A DNA stretch of 64,000 nucleotides from Clostridium sp. Marseille-Q2269. GTDB lineage: Bacteria; Bacillota; Clostridia; Clostridiales; Clostridiaceae. A program made the position numbers and the translations under genes. The stretch is taken from the NCBI RefSeq assembly GCF_943736985.1, contig NZ_CALSFS010000003.1:62001-126000 (forward strand). The letters run 5' to 3'. A model generated the notes under the pieces. It made no database searches and was not told the DNA's origin. It was given only the letters and a program-made list of their open reading frames with translations. Below are positions 45,999-56,180 of the stretch, piece after piece (the first letter of the stretch is position 1; each line of letters opens with the position of its first letter).

Positions 45999-46454
45999 AT
46001 GGCTAGATTATCAGATGTGATAGAAGAATTTATAAAAGAACTGTTTCAAGAAAATGATGAATCAGAATTACAAATAAGAAGAAATGAATTAGCTAATTAT
46101 TTTAGTTGTGCACCATCTCAAATTAACTATGTTTTAACTACTAGATTTACAAAAGACAAAGGGTACTATATAGAAAGCAAAAGAGGCGGTGGTGGATGTA
46201 TTATAATTAGACGTATAGAGTTTTCTGATAATAGGGATGTGAAACAGATCATAATAGATAAAATAGGAAATAGTATTACATACGATAATGCAATAAATAT
46301 TATAGATGGTTTAGTAGAGAGCAGGGTTATAACTCAAAGAGAAGCAATTATAATGAAAGTTACAATAAATGATAGAGTGTTTGGCAATATAGAAACAAAT
46401 AAAAATATGTTGAGAGCTAATATACTAAAAAATATAATTATGGTTATAATTTAA
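45999..46454 (+). CDS. ctsR: Class III stress gene repressor CtsR
   Basis: This 151-residue winged-helix repressor controls clp genes and loses DNA binding on heat. MARLSDVIEEFIKELFQ is the family start, then the HTH region NELANYFSCAPSQINYVLTTRF and wing YYIESKRGGGGCIII. The open frame extends to 45915, but that region is the promoter and operator. The ATG at 45999 gives the right N-terminus, with another ATG at 45990 as the alternative. It is the first gene of ctsR-mcsA-mcsB-clpC. Confidence 0.95.
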   Translation: MARLSDVIEEFIKELFQENDESELQIRRNELANYFSCAPSQINYVLTTRFTKDKGYYIESKRGGGGCIIIRRIEFSDNRDVKQIIIDKIGNSITYDNAINIIDGLVESRVITQREAIIMKVTINDRVFGNIETNKNMLRANILKNIIMVII

Positions 46455-46476
46455 TATAAAAGTCGGGGGTGATTCT

Positions 46477-47004
46477 ATGTTATGTGAGAAATGTAATAAG
46501 AATAATGCAACAGTTCATATAACAAAAGTTATAAATGGACATAAAGAAGAAGTTAATTTATGTGAAAGTTGTGCAAAGCAAGAACAGGGAATTGGAATAA
46601 CAGATAATTTAAATATTATGTCATCTTTCTCAGTTCAAAATATATTAGCTAATATATTAGATTACATGAATAAACCTCAAGAGAAAAATAGGGAGTGTGA
46701 AATTACATGCCCTCATTGTGGAACAACCTACAATGAATTTAAAATGAAAGGTTTATTAGGATGCAGTGAATGTTACAAAGTTTTTAATGATAGTATAATC
46801 CCAATAATTAAAAGAATTCATGGCAGTGTAGGTCATACAGGAAAAATTCCTGAAAAATCTGGAAAGTATATAATAAAGCAAAAGAAACTAGAAAAGTTGA
46901 AAGAAAAATTGCAAATATGTATTAAAGAAGAAGAATATGAAAAAGCTGCGGAAATAAGAGATGAAATAAAGTTATTAGAAAATGAAACAGAAAAGGAGGC
47001 ATAG
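46477..47004 (+). CDS. mcsA: McsA, activator of arginine kinase McsB
   Basis: This 175-residue protein has two CxxC pairs at the N-terminus (CEKC and CESC) and another two in CPHCG and CSEC, forming zinc sites. A UVR-like coiled helix pair follows at the C-terminus (KLKEKLQICIKEEEYEKAAEIRDEIK). McsA activates McsB and binds ClpC partners. The ATG follows GGGGGTG. mcsB starts 5 bases after the stop. Confidence 0.94.
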   Translation: MLCEKCNKNNATVHITKVINGHKEEVNLCESCAKQEQGIGITDNLNIMSSFSVQNILANILDYMNKPQEKNRECEITCPHCGTTYNEFKMKGLLGCSECYKVFNDSIIPIIKRIHGSVGHTGKIPEKSGKYIIKQKKLEKLKEKLQICIKEEEYEKAAEIRDEIKLLENETEKEA

Positions 47005-47008
47005 ACAT

Positions 47009-48031
47009 ATGAGTGAAGATAAAAAAGCTCCTTTATTAAATGATAACATGGTATTAAGCAGTAGAATCAGATTAGCAAGAAATGTAGACAAGGTACCTTT
47101 CCCCAATAAAATAGATAATAAAAATGGTAGAGACATTATATATAAAATAGAGAATGAATTTTATAAAGAAGTAGAAAAGGATAAATTTAAAACCATATAT
47201 TTATGGAATTTACAAAAAAAAGAAGTGGATTCATTGTTAGAGAAGCATATTATTAGCTTTAACCTAATTAATAATATAAATAAAGCTGCTGTAATAATAG
47301 ATGATTCTGAAAAAGATAGCATTATGATAAATGAAGAAGATCATATTAGAATACAAAGCATAACAACGGGTTTTAATTTAGAAAAGGCATTTGAAAAAGC
47401 AAATAATATTGATAACATCATTGAAAAAAATATAAATTTAGCCTTTGATAAAGACCTAGGATATTTAACATCATGTCCTACCAATATAGGTACAGGATTA
47501 AGAGCTTCTGTTATGATACATTTACCGGCTCTTTCTATGAATAATAGGATATCAGCACTATTAAATGCTATAAGTCAACTAGGAATGACAGTAAGAGGTA
47601 TATATGGAGAGGGTTCTAAAGCATTAGGGAATATATATCAAATATCTAATCAGATTACTTTAGGATTGGATGAAACTGAGATAATAAATAATCTAAAAGC
47701 TGTAATAAAACAAATAATAAATGAAGAAAATATGGCTAGAGAAAAATTTATACAAAATTACGAATATGAAATAAAGGATAAAATATATAGATCATTAGCT
47801 TTGTTACAATCAGCAGTTCTGTTGGATAACTTAGAATGTTTAAATTATATATCTAATATAAAACTAGGAATAGAAATGTCAATAATAAAAGACATAGATG
47901 AGAATATAATTAATCAATTAATAGTAGATACTCAACCAGCTAATTTAACTAGAATTTATAATAAAGAAATGAATGATAAAGAAGGCAAGTATTATAGGGC
48001 TACTTTGGTTAAAGAAAGATTAAATAAATAA
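47009..48031 (+). CDS. mcsB: Protein-arginine kinase McsB
   Basis: McsB phosphorylates arginines to mark proteins for ClpCP. The 340-residue protein has the phosphagen-kinase fold: [30 protein letters not shown], then [19 protein letters not shown]. The ATG at 47009 follows AAAGGAGG at the end of mcsA. The C-terminal RxxR-like phosphoarginine docking region is not clear to me. Confidence 0.95.
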   Translation: MSEDKKAPLLNDNMVLSSRIRLARNVDKVPFPNKIDNKNGRDIIYKIENEFYKEVEKDKFKTIYLWNLQKKEVDSLLEKHIISFNLINNINKAAVIIDDSEKDSIMINEEDHIRIQSITTGFNLEKAFEKANNIDNIIEKNINLAFDKDLGYLTSCPTNIGTGLRASVMIHLPALSMNNRISALLNAISQLGMTVRGIYGEGSKALGNIYQISNQITLGLDETEIINNLKAVIKQIINEENMAREKFIQNYEYEIKDKIYRSLALLQSAVLLDNLECLNYISNIKLGIEMSIIKDIDENIINQLIVDTQPANLTRIYNKEMNDKEGKYYRATLVKERLNK

Positions 48032-48053
48032 AATTTTAAGGAGGGTGATTAGT

Positions 48054-50489
48054 ATGATGTTTGGAAGATTTACGGAAAGAGCTCAGAAAGTTCTTATGAA
48101 CGCTCAAGAAGAAGCAGAAAAATTCAAACATGGATATGTAGGTACAGAACATATTCTCTTAGGAATTTTAATAGAAGATGGAATGGCAAAACAATTATTA
48201 AATAATTCTAATATAACAGAAGAAAAAGTTAGGCAGTTAATAGAGAGATATGAAGGAAAAGGAGAGATGGATCTTTATAAAAGTGAAATTCCACTTACTC
48301 CAAGAACAAAAAGATTGCTTGAAATAAGTTTACTAGAAGCAAGGAATTTAAATCATAATTATATAACTCCTGAGCATATATTATTAGGGTTAATAAGAGA
48401 AGCAGAAGGAGTAGCTTTTACTATTCTTTCTAACTTGGGATTAGATGTGCAAAGATTAAGACAGGAACTCATAAAAAATTTATCAGGGGAAGAAATATCT
48501 AGAGATAAGGATAGTAAAAAAAGATCTAAAAGTTCAACTCCTACATTAGATAAATATGGAACAGACTTGACTCGAATGGCAGAAGAAGGAGATATTGATC
48601 CAGTAATAGGAAGAGAAAAAGAAACCCAAAGGGTTTTAGAAATATTATGTAGAAGAACTAAAAATAATCCTTGTTTAATAGGAGAACCGGGAGTTGGTAA
48701 AACAGCCATAGCTGAAGGTTTAGCTCAAAACATAGTCAATGGTAATATACCAGAAATATTAAAAGATAAAAGAGTAGTTACATTAGATTTGACATCTATG
48801 ATAGCAGGAGCTAAATATAGAGGTGAGTTTGAGGAAAGACTAAAGAAAATAATGGAGGAAGTAAAAAATTCTAAAGATACAATACTATTTATAGATGAAA
48901 TTCATACAATAGTTGGAGCAGGAGCGGCAGAGGGAGCTATAGATGCTGCAAATATATTAAAACCTGCATTGGCTAGAGGTGAAATTCAATGTATAGGAGC
49001 AACTACATTGGATGAATACAGAAAATATATAGAAAAGGACTCTGCTCTAGAAAGAAGATTTCAACCTATAACTGTAGGGGAACCTACAAAAGAAGAAACT
49101 ATAGAAATTTTAAAAGGATTAAGAGATAAATATGAAGCACATCATAGAGTTAAATTTACAGATGATGCTATATATGCAGCAGTTAATCTATCAGATAGAT
49201 ATATAAGAGATAGATTTTTACCAGATAAAGCAATAGATTTAATAGATGAAGCAGGATCAAAAGTTAGAATAGAAAACTTGATTGCACCGCCAGACTTAAA
49301 AAATATAGAAGAAGAATTAGATAAAGTTATTAAAGAAAAAGAAGATGCCATAAGAGTGCAAGATTTTGAGAAAGCAGCAAATTTAAGAGATAAAGAAAAA
49401 GAATTAAAAGAAAAATTGAATAATTTAAAAACAGATTGGAATGCTGAAAAAGAAGGATCCAATTTAATTGTATCTGAACAACAAATAGCATCAGTAGTTT
49501 CAAAGTGGACCAATATACCAGTAAATAAGCTTACAGAAAAAGAATCTGAGAGACTTTTAAAATTAGAGGATATTTTGCATAATAGAGTTATTGGTCAAGA
49601 AGAGGCTATTAAATCAGTATCTAGATCTGTAAGAAGAGCAAGAGTGGGATTAAAAGATCCAAAGAGACCAATAGGATCTTTTATATTCTTAGGGCCAACA
49701 GGTGTAGGTAAAACTGAATTAACAAAAGCTTTGGCAGAAGCTATGTTTGGCAATGAAAATAATATGATTAGAGTTGATATGTCAGAATATATGGAGAAAC
49801 ATTCAGTGTCTAGATTAATAGGATCACCTCCAGGATATGTAGGACATGATGAAGGAGGTCAATTAACAGATAAGGTAAGAACAAATCCATATTCAGTTGT
49901 ATTATTTGATGAAATAGAAAAAGCTCATCCAGAAGTATTTAATATATTGCTTCAAATACTGGAAGATGGAAGACTTACAGATGGAAAAGGAAAAACAGTA
50001 GACTTTAGAAATACTATAATTATAATGACATCTAATGTGGGAGCATCTACTATAAGTAGGCAAAAAACATTAGGATTTAATACATCTGTAGAAAAAGAAA
50101 GAGAATCAGAGTACGAAAAAATGAAAGATAATATTATGAATGAACTAAAACGTTCATTTAGACCAGAATTCTTAAATAGGATAGATGATATAATAGTGTT
50201 CCATCAATTAAGAGAGGAGCATATTAAAGAAATAGTTAAGCTTATGCTAAAAACTGTTTCAGATAGAGTGAAAGATCAAGGTATAAAATTAGAATTCACA
50301 GAGAATGCTGAAAAAGTATTAGCAAAAGAAGGATATGATACCAACTATGGAGCAAGACCTTTAAGAAGAGCTATAACTAAAACTGTAGAAGATAAGCTGT
50401 CAGAGGAAATATTAAAAGGAAATATTACAAAAGGTGATTCAGTAAAAGTTAATGCAATTGAAGATAAATTAAGTTTTTCTAAGATTTAA
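48054..50489 (+). CDS. clpC: ATP-dependent Clp protease ATPase ClpC
   Basis: This 811-residue Hsp100 unfoldase is the usual length. Two Clp-N repeats (to about 140) bind McsB-type adaptors. AAA-1 has Walker A GEPGVGKT (210-217), a UVR-like middle domain lies at about 420-460 ([22 protein letters not shown]), and AAA-2 has GPTGVGKT (547-554). In B. subtilis it degrades phosphoarginine-tagged proteins with ClpP. An in-frame GTG at 48045 lies directly on the ribosome-binding site, so the ATG at 48054 is chosen (48057 is possible). Confidence 0.97.
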   Translation: MMFGRFTERAQKVLMNAQEEAEKFKHGYVGTEHILLGILIEDGMAKQLLNNSNITEEKVRQLIERYEGKGEMDLYKSEIPLTPRTKRLLEISLLEARNLNHNYITPEHILLGLIREAEGVAFTILSNLGLDVQRLRQELIKNLSGEEISRDKDSKKRSKSSTPTLDKYGTDLTRMAEEGDIDPVIGREKETQRVLEILCRRTKNNPCLIGEPGVGKTAIAEGLAQNIVNGNIPEILKDKRVVTLDLTSMIAGAKYRGEFEERLKKIMEEVKNSKDTILFIDEIHTIVGAGAAEGAIDAANILKPALARGEIQCIGATTLDEYRKYIEKDSALERRFQPITVGEPTKEETIEILKGLRDKYEAHHRVKFTDDAIYAAVNLSDRYIRDRFLPDKAIDLIDEAGSKVRIENLIAPPDLKNIEEELDKVIKEKEDAIRVQDFEKAANLRDKEKELKEKLNNLKTDWNAEKEGSNLIVSEQQIASVVSKWTNIPVNKLTEKESERLLKLEDILHNRVIGQEEAIKSVSRSVRRARVGLKDPKRPIGSFIFLGPTGVGKTELTKALAEAMFGNENNMIRVDMSEYMEKHSVSRLIGSPPGYVGHDEGGQLTDKVRTNPYSVVLFDEIEKAHPEVFNILLQILEDGRLTDGKGKTVDFRNTIIIMTSNVGASTISRQKTLGFNTSVEKERESEYEKMKDNIMNELKRSFRPEFLNRIDDIIVFHQLREEHIKEIVKLMLKTVSDRVKDQGIKLEFTENAEKVLAKEGYDTNYGARPLRRAITKTVEDKLSEEILKGNITKGDSVKVNAIEDKLSFSKI

Positions 50490-50506
50490 ATTATAAATTT
50501 AAGTTT

Positions 50507-50543
50507 AAACCAATAATTAAATTTATTTAATTATTGGTTTTTT
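50507..50543 (+). terminator. Terminator of clpC operon
   Basis: A 14-pair perfect stem, AAACCAATAATTAA with TTAATTATTGGTTT (50507-50520, 50527-50540), has a 6-base loop, then TTT. Confidence 0.88.
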
Positions 50544-50566
50544 ACGATTTATATGATACAAATTGA

Positions 50567-50575
50567 TGTTATAAT
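50567..50575 (+). promoter_or_regulatory. Extended -10 promoter before radA
   Basis: TGTTATAAT at 50567-50575 fits the extended -10, 34 bases before radA. The -35 is not recognisable. Confidence 0.45.
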
Positions 50576-50609
50576 AATACTGTTGTAATTAAGATTTGGA
50601 GTTGATTAA

Positions 50610-51968
50610 ATGGCTAAAAATAAAATTGTTTATACATGTCAACAATGCGGGTATGAGTCTATAAAATGGTTAGGGAAATGCCCGGGATGTAATTCTTGGA
50701 ACAGCATGGTAGAAGAAGAAAAGGAATCAATTAGTAAAGCTATAAAGAATATAAATATTAAATCAGAGCCTAAAGTAATATCAACAATAAAATCAAGTGA
50801 ATATGAAAGATTAGATACTGGAATAAATGAACTAAATAGAGTTTTGGGCGGTGGAATAGTTAAGGGATCTCTAACTCTTATATCTGGATCTCCTGGAATA
50901 GGAAAATCTACAATACTTTTGCAAGCTGCTAATAATATTTCTGCTAAGTATGGTAAAGTATTATATGTATCAGGAGAAGAGTCAGAAGAGCAGATAAAAA
51001 TGAGGGCAGATAGACTTGATGTAATATCAAAAGATATATACATACTTTCAGAAACAAATGTAGATATAATAAAAGAACATATTACTACAATACAGCCTAA
51101 ATTTGTTATAATAGATTCTATACAAACTTTGTTTAAAAGTGAACTATCTTCAGCACCTGGTACTGTGTCTCAAGTTAGGCAGTGCTCTAACGATATTATG
51201 CTTATAAGTAAAAGCAATAGTATACCTTTTTTTATAGTGGCACATGTTACAAAACAAGGAGAATTAGCAGGGCCTAGAGTTTTAGAACATATGGTAGATA
51301 CGGTACTATCTTTTGAAGGAGAGAGAACTCAAGAATTTAGGATACTTAGAACAGTAAAAAATCGTTTTGGAACTACTAGCGAAATAGGAGTTTTTGAAAT
51401 GGCTGGAGAAGGTCTTCTAGAAATAAGTAATCCTTCTGCCGTATTTTTAGAAGAAACAGAATTTCAAACACAAGGTTCTATAATTATAGGTATAATGGAA
51501 GGTACTAGACCAATACTTATAGAAATACAAGCATTAGTAAGTGAAACAAAGGCTTATATGCCAAGAAGAACAGCAGTAGGTATAGACACATCTAGATTAA
51601 ATTTAATTTTAGCTGTATTAGAAAAAAAACTTAATATACCTTTCTATAATTGCGATGTATATGTTAATGTAGTAGGAGGACTAGAGTTAACAGGTACTTT
51701 TGCAGATTTAGGATTAGCCTTAGCATTATTATCTAGTGCTAAATCAAAAGATATAAAATTACCTAAAGTTTTAGTGGTTGGAGAAATAGGTCTTACTGGG
51801 GAAGTACGTCCTGTAAGTTTTTGTGATAGAATAGTAAATGAAGGTATAAAAATGGGATTTACAAATATAATTATACCTAGTAGAAACAAAGATAAAATTT
51901 CTGTTAAAAATAATGTTAATTTAATTGGTATATCTTCTTTAAAAGAAGGTATTAGTAAAGTATTTTAA
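50610..51968 (+). CDS. radA: DNA repair protein RadA (Sms)
   Basis: RadA promotes branch migration in recombination. The 452-residue protein has a C4 zinc finger (Cys10, 13, 24, 27), Walker A GSPGIGKS at 93-100, the KNRFG motif (TVKNRFGTTSEIG) and a C-terminal Lon-like domain. The ATG follows TTGGAGTTG. disA follows at once, the same order as in Bacillus. Confidence 0.96.
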   Translation: MAKNKIVYTCQQCGYESIKWLGKCPGCNSWNSMVEEEKESISKAIKNINIKSEPKVISTIKSSEYERLDTGINELNRVLGGGIVKGSLTLISGSPGIGKSTILLQAANNISAKYGKVLYVSGEESEEQIKMRADRLDVISKDIYILSETNVDIIKEHITTIQPKFVIIDSIQTLFKSELSSAPGTVSQVRQCSNDIMLISKSNSIPFFIVAHVTKQGELAGPRVLEHMVDTVLSFEGERTQEFRILRTVKNRFGTTSEIGVFEMAGEGLLEISNPSAVFLEETEFQTQGSIIIGIMEGTRPILIEIQALVSETKAYMPRRTAVGIDTSRLNLILAVLEKKLNIPFYNCDVYVNVVGGLELTGTFADLGLALALLSSAKSKDIKLPKVLVVGEIGLTGEVRPVSFCDRIVNEGIKMGFTNIIIPSRNKDKISVKNNVNLIGISSLKEGISKVF

Positions 51969-51986
51969 TTGTGTAGGGTGAGAGAA

Positions 51987-53048
51987 GTGAGAATAGAAAA
52001 AGATAAGGAATTAATGAATATACTTAAAATAATGGCTCCAGGTACACCTCTTAGAGAAGGATTAGAAAATATATTAAGGGCTAAAACAGGTGGGTTGTTA
52101 GTTTTAGGTGATAGTGATCAAATATTAAAATTGGTTGATGGTGGATTTAAGATTAATTCAGAATATAGTCCATCTTATGTTTATGAATTAGCTAAAATGG
52201 ACGGCTCAATTGTATTAAGCAGTGACTTAAAAAAGATATTATGTGCCAATGCTCAATTAATACCAGATTCATCTATACCTACTTTTGAAACAGGAACAAG
52301 ACATAGGACTGCAGATAGAGTAGCTAAACAAACAGGGGCTATAGTAATAGCTATTTCTCAAAGAAGAAATATAATAACTGTTTACAAAGGTGGAATAAAG
52401 TATGTGTTAAGAGACAGTAGCATAATATTGGCAAGAGCTAATCAAGCGTTACAAACCTTAGAAAAATATGTAGCTGTTTTAGATAGAGTAGTAAACAATT
52501 TAAATATATTAGAGTTTAAAGATATAGCAACTTTATTTGATGTGCTAACTTCAATTCAAAGATCTGAAATGGTTATGAGAATAGTTAGTGAAATAGAGAG
52601 ATATATATGTGAATTAGGAAATGAAGGAAGACTAATTGATATGCAATTAAGTGAATTAATAAAAAGTGTAGAAGAAGATGGTATACTTCTTATAAGAGAT
52701 TATTGCAGCGGTAATATGGAATATGAAGAAATATATAAACAAATTCAAGGTCTTTCATCAGAGGAAATCTTAAATTTAGATGGACTATCAAAGATTATAG
52801 GATATGCAGGAGTACCTTTAGTAGATACTCTTATTTCACCACGAGGATATAGGATGATTAATAAAATACCAAGAATACCAAGTAACGTAATAGAAAATTT
52901 AGTAGCTAATTTTAACCAATTAAAATGCGTAATGGAAGCATCCTATGAACAATTAGACAATGTAGAAGGAATAGGAGAAGCTAGGGCTAAGGCCATAAAA
53001 AATGGATTAAGAAGACTTAGAGAACAGATAATGTTAGATAAAGTATAG
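51987..53048 (+). CDS. disA: DNA integrity scanning diadenylate cyclase DisA
   Basis: DisA makes c-di-AMP and senses branched DNA. It has 353 residues from GTG at 51987, after AGGGTGAGAG; an upstream TTG at 51969 lies before that site. The DAC domain has [21 protein letters not shown] with Asp72 and the RHR motif at 105-107. A spine helix and HhH domain follow ([17 protein letters not shown]). The usual DGA motif reads DGS here, a small deviation beside the key Asp. The stop codon lies inside a long inverted repeat. Confidence 0.95.
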   Translation: MRIEKDKELMNILKIMAPGTPLREGLENILRAKTGGLLVLGDSDQILKLVDGGFKINSEYSPSYVYELAKMDGSIVLSSDLKKILCANAQLIPDSSIPTFETGTRHRTADRVAKQTGAIVIAISQRRNIITVYKGGIKYVLRDSSIILARANQALQTLEKYVAVLDRVVNNLNILEFKDIATLFDVLTSIQRSEMVMRIVSEIERYICELGNEGRLIDMQLSELIKSVEEDGILLIRDYCSGNMEYEEIYKQIQGLSSEEILNLDGLSKIIGYAGVPLVDTLISPRGYRMINKIPRIPSNVIENLVANFNQLKCVMEASYEQLDNVEGIGEARAKAIKNGLRRLREQIMLDKV

Positions 53049-53084
53049 CACAAAGTATTAAAATACTTTGTGCTATACTTTATC
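53037..53084. terminator. Bidirectional terminator overlapping two stop codons
   Basis: A 22-pair perfect inverted repeat (53037-53058 with 53063-53084) has a TAAA loop. It contains the disA stop (53046-53048) and the stop of the minus-strand gene (53080-53082). Tails are T-rich on both strands. It serves both convergent genes. Confidence 0.9.
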
Positions 53085-53478
53085 TCATACTATATTTACC
53101 TAATGTATTTATCTTATTATATTCTTTTAATAAGATATCATATAAGTTCAGATCTAGTAAGTTGCACAAAGAAGTCAAATAAAATAGATTATTTCCAATT
53201 TCTCTTTCAATTACATCTCTACAGTTATCGCAAAGATCTCCATTAACGTGAGATTTTAAACAATTTTTAAGAGAATCTATATCTATACTGTCTGAAGGCA
53301 ATCTTTGCTTTTCTGAGTTAACTGAGATACAGCCACAATTGGTTATCGATTTAGCTATAGCTCTATTTACTCTAGCATTAGATTCGCTGTATTTAGTCAA
53401 AATATCTAATATACTCTTATGTCTTAAAAGAGAATCATTAACAGAATTTTGAAAATCATCAAAAATTATATCTTTCAT
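53080..53478 (-). CDS. Uncharacterised clostridial protein (DUF1573-like by memory)
   Basis: This 132-residue protein has the start MKDIIFDDFQNSVNDSLLRHKS, then ARVNRAIAKSITNCGCI, and LCDNCRDVIEREIGNNLFYLTSLCNLLDLN towards the end. Cys pairs (CGC and CDNC) suggest a metal site. The C-terminal helix pair recalls MazG-like helices. I remember similar clostridial proteins filed as DUF1573, but could not check. GAGGAG lies 9 bases before the ATG at 53478; a TTG next to that site is rejected. It is convergent with disA. Confidence 0.75.
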   Translation of the reverse strand: MKDIIFDDFQNSVNDSLLRHKSILDILTKYSESNARVNRAIAKSITNCGCISVNSEKQRLPSDSIDIDSLKNCLKSHVNGDLCDNCRDVIEREIGNNLFYLTSLCNLLDLNLYDILLKEYNKINTLGKYSMR

Positions 53479-53886
53479 AGGGCTCAACTCCTCATAAAGA
53501 TTTCAATTTCATATGTGTACTATAAACTATTATAGTTTTCTAACATTAACCTTGTCAACAAGTGTATAAGTTAAATTATATTTATATCATAAAGGAAAAA
53601 TCATATTTTTTATAGGGGGATATTTGTGTTAAATAATACCTATGCATAACTAAAGGAGGAAATGGAAAAAATATGAAGAATATATTATAATATAAAATAT
53701 TAAGAATTTAATGTTAAAACTAAAAATTTAAAAGAAAATAAATATTAAACAAATTGTGTATTTTCATAAGAAATTATTAATTATTTTCATGATTGTTGAA
53801 AATTAATAATTATTAATATATATTAAATATAAAAAGGATTGAAAATCTTGATAATTGTTAACAATTGTTAAGAGGAGGTGAAATGG
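53479..53886. other. Intergenic region before yacL
   Basis: About 400 AT-rich bases contain the upstream region of the minus-strand gene, an orphan strong ribosome-binding site AAAGGAGG (53652-53659) followed by two tiny frames (MEKI, MKNIL), and a TTGTTAACAA palindrome near 53856. I see no full gene, clear promoter or tRNA. Confidence 0.6.
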
Positions 53887-54987
53887 TTGTTAAATAAAAT
53901 ATTAAGATGGCTTTTTACAATAATAGGATTAGCGTTAGGATACATAATTGGTAAAGTTATTATATCAACTAATTATTTTTCTAAATTATCCTATTTTAAT
54001 GGAAGTCAAGTTAAGTCAGCTTTCTTTTTAATTTTATGTTCTATAGTTTTTGGAATAATAGTATTTCTTATATCACCATGGATAAATTCTATAATAGTAA
54101 AAATAATGGATTATATAGTAAGAAGTTTGCAAAAATTATCTACCAACGAAATTGTATTTGGAACTGTTGGAGCTATATTAGGTTTGGTTATATCAGCCCT
54201 ATTTGTTAACCTATTAGCCAAAATACCTATTGTAGGAGTAATATTAGCCGTAGTTGTAGCTATTATTATGGCAGCATTAGGGGCCAATATTGCACTTAAG
54301 AGAAAAGAAGAGTTAATGTCGTTTTTTTCCAATATAAAGAAAAGTTCAATACCTAAGGAGAAAAAAGGAAAGGCTAATAAAAATGGTGCAACCCCTAAAG
54401 TATTAGATACATCTGTTATAATAGATGGAAGAATATTTGATATATGCCAGACAGAATTTATAGAAGGAACTTTAGTAATACCTACTTTTGTATTAGCAGA
54501 ACTTAGACATATAGCAGATTCTTCAGACAGCTTGAAGAGAAATAGAGGAAGAAGAGGATTAGATATATTAAATAAAATACAAAAAGAGCTAAATATAGAT
54601 GTACAAATATATGAAAAAGATTTTCCAGAAATAGCAGAAGTAGATAGTAAGTTGTTAAAGTTAGCTCAAGTTTTAAATGGTAAGGTAATAACAAATGACT
54701 ATAATTTAAATAAAGTAGCTGAATTTCAAGGAGTACCTGTATTAAATATAAATGAATTAGCAAATGCAGTGAAACCAGTTGTATTGCCAGGTGAAGAAAT
54801 GAATATACAAATTGTTAAAGATGGTAAAGAATCCAATCAAGGAATAGCTTATTTTGATGATGGAACAATGATTGTAGTAGAAGGTGCTAAAAAGCGTATA
54901 GGTCAAAACTTAGATGTTGTGGTGACTTCTGTTTTACAAACAGCAGCAGGAAGAATGATTTTTGCTAAGAAGAAAGAGGTTTCTTAG
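53887..54987 (+). CDS. yacL: PIN-TRAM domain membrane protein YacL
   Basis: This 366-residue protein has about four N-terminal membrane segments (to about 140), a PIN nuclease-like domain from [13 protein letters not shown] (Asp174) to about 290, and a C-terminal TRAM domain ([21 protein letters not shown]). Its role is not established; PIN domains are usually RNases. The GTG at 53878 overlaps the AGGAGGTG site, while the TTG at 53887 is 8 bases downstream, so TTG is chosen. It overlaps nothing and ends 1 base before ispD. Confidence 0.9.
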   Translation: MLNKILRWLFTIIGLALGYIIGKVIISTNYFSKLSYFNGSQVKSAFFLILCSIVFGIIVFLISPWINSIIVKIMDYIVRSLQKLSTNEIVFGTVGAILGLVISALFVNLLAKIPIVGVILAVVVAIIMAALGANIALKRKEELMSFFSNIKKSSIPKEKKGKANKNGATPKVLDTSVIIDGRIFDICQTEFIEGTLVIPTFVLAELRHIADSSDSLKRNRGRRGLDILNKIQKELNIDVQIYEKDFPEIAEVDSKLLKLAQVLNGKVITNDYNLNKVAEFQGVPVLNINELANAVKPVVLPGEEMNIQIVKDGKESNQGIAYFDDGTMIVVEGAKKRIGQNLDVVVTSVLQTAAGRMIFAKKKEVS

Positions 54988-54988
54988 G

Positions 54989-55678
54989 ATGGGTAAAAAC
55001 TCTGTAATTATAGTTGCTGCAGGAAAAGGAAAAAGAATGAATAGTAATATAAGCAAGCAATTTTTACAAATAAAAAATAAACCTATTCTTTACTATACAT
55101 TAAATAAGTTTTCTACCAATAAATCTATAGATGAAATAATATTAGTTACTTTACAAGATAAGATAGAGGTTTGTAGAAAGATTATAGATAAATATAATAT
55201 TAATAAAGTATCTAAAATAGTTTCAGGAGGTAAAGAAAGGCAAGATTCTGTTTATAATGGATTAAAAGCTGTATCAAAAGATTGTGATGTAGTATTAATT
55301 CATGATGCAGCAAGACCTTTTATTACTGATGATATTATAGAAAATGGTATAAAATGCGTAAAGAAGTATGGAGCGGCTGCTTGTGGTGTAATACCAAAGG
55401 ATACCATAAAGATAAAAGACCAGAAAGGATTTTCTATAAATACTCCTAGTAGAGAGGATTTATTTATAGTTCAAACTCCTCAGTGTTTTAGTTATGATGT
55501 AATATTGGATTGTCATGAAAAGTTAAAACTTAGTAATAAGAAAGTAACAGATGATACTATGGTTTTAGAATATTATGGTAAATCAGTATATTTATACGAA
55601 GGAAGCTATAGCAATATAAAGATAACAACTCCTGAAGATCTAATATTAGGAGAACAAATATTAGAAAAGCTAACTTAG
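54989..55678 (+). CDS. ispD: 2-C-methyl-D-erythritol 4-phosphate cytidylyltransferase
   Basis: IspD makes CDP-ME in the non-mevalonate isoprenoid pathway. It has 229 residues: AAGKGKRM at 10-17, [21 protein letters not shown] and TDDTMVLEY. The ATG at 54989 directly follows the yacL stop; AAGAGG lies in the end of yacL. In Bacillus ispF follows, but it is absent here. Confidence 0.96.
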   Translation: MGKNSVIIVAAGKGKRMNSNISKQFLQIKNKPILYYTLNKFSTNKSIDEIILVTLQDKIEVCRKIIDKYNINKVSKIVSGGKERQDSVYNGLKAVSKDCDVVLIHDAARPFITDDIIENGIKCVKKYGAAACGVIPKDTIKIKDQKGFSINTPSREDLFIVQTPQCFSYDVILDCHEKLKLSNKKVTDDTMVLEYYGKSVYLYEGSYSNIKITTPEDLILGEQILEKLT

Positions 55679-55722
55679 CGATAAAACTCATCCTTATAAG
55701 GGTGAGTTTTATTGCTATATTT
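55677..55722 (+). terminator. Terminator after ispD
   Basis: A long stem, ATAAAACTCATCCTT with AAGGGTGAGTTTTAT plus further pairs into the stop codon, has a very small loop and a TTGCTATATTT tail. Confidence 0.8.
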
Positions 55723-56180
55723 CAATTTTTTATAATTTATCATGATATGTCTAATAAATGGTCTATGAAAAAACAGTATAAATCTAATAAAATAATTAGT
55801 AAATAGCTTAGAACACTATTCTATAGCAGGAAATTTACAAAAAAAAGCTAATATATAAAATATAGATAATAGCTATGGTAAGTAAGTAAGTAATTAATTT
55901 GGATTTTGGAAATGATTTTTTCTACATAATGGTTGGAAAGTAATAAAGTTAATTTAAGTTTGAAAGGAGAGGAACAGTGCTAATATATATGTAAACATTT
56001 TCAAAAGACTGGATGAAATTGACCATTTAGGTATTATGGTTCAAGTACAAATATTAAAGTAATATTTTTATTTAGCATTGAACTAAAAAATAGATAATAA
56101 TCTTTTTAGTCATAGGTTAATACGTTGAATAAAAATATTATATGGTTTATTATAAAAATATAATATGGGATGGGAGATCG
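55723..56180 (+). other. Intergenic region upstream of threonine dehydratase
   Basis: The region is AT-rich. It contains AAAGGAGAGG (55963-55972) before a five-codon frame GTG CTA ATA TAT ATG TAA (55977-55994), then a frame with no start that reads IFKRLDEIDHLGIMVQVQILK and stops at 56058. An AATATTA/TAATATT hairpin with T-rich tail lies at 56050-56070. It could be a decayed gene end or a small attenuator-like leader; I see no recognisable T-box. Confidence 0.4.
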
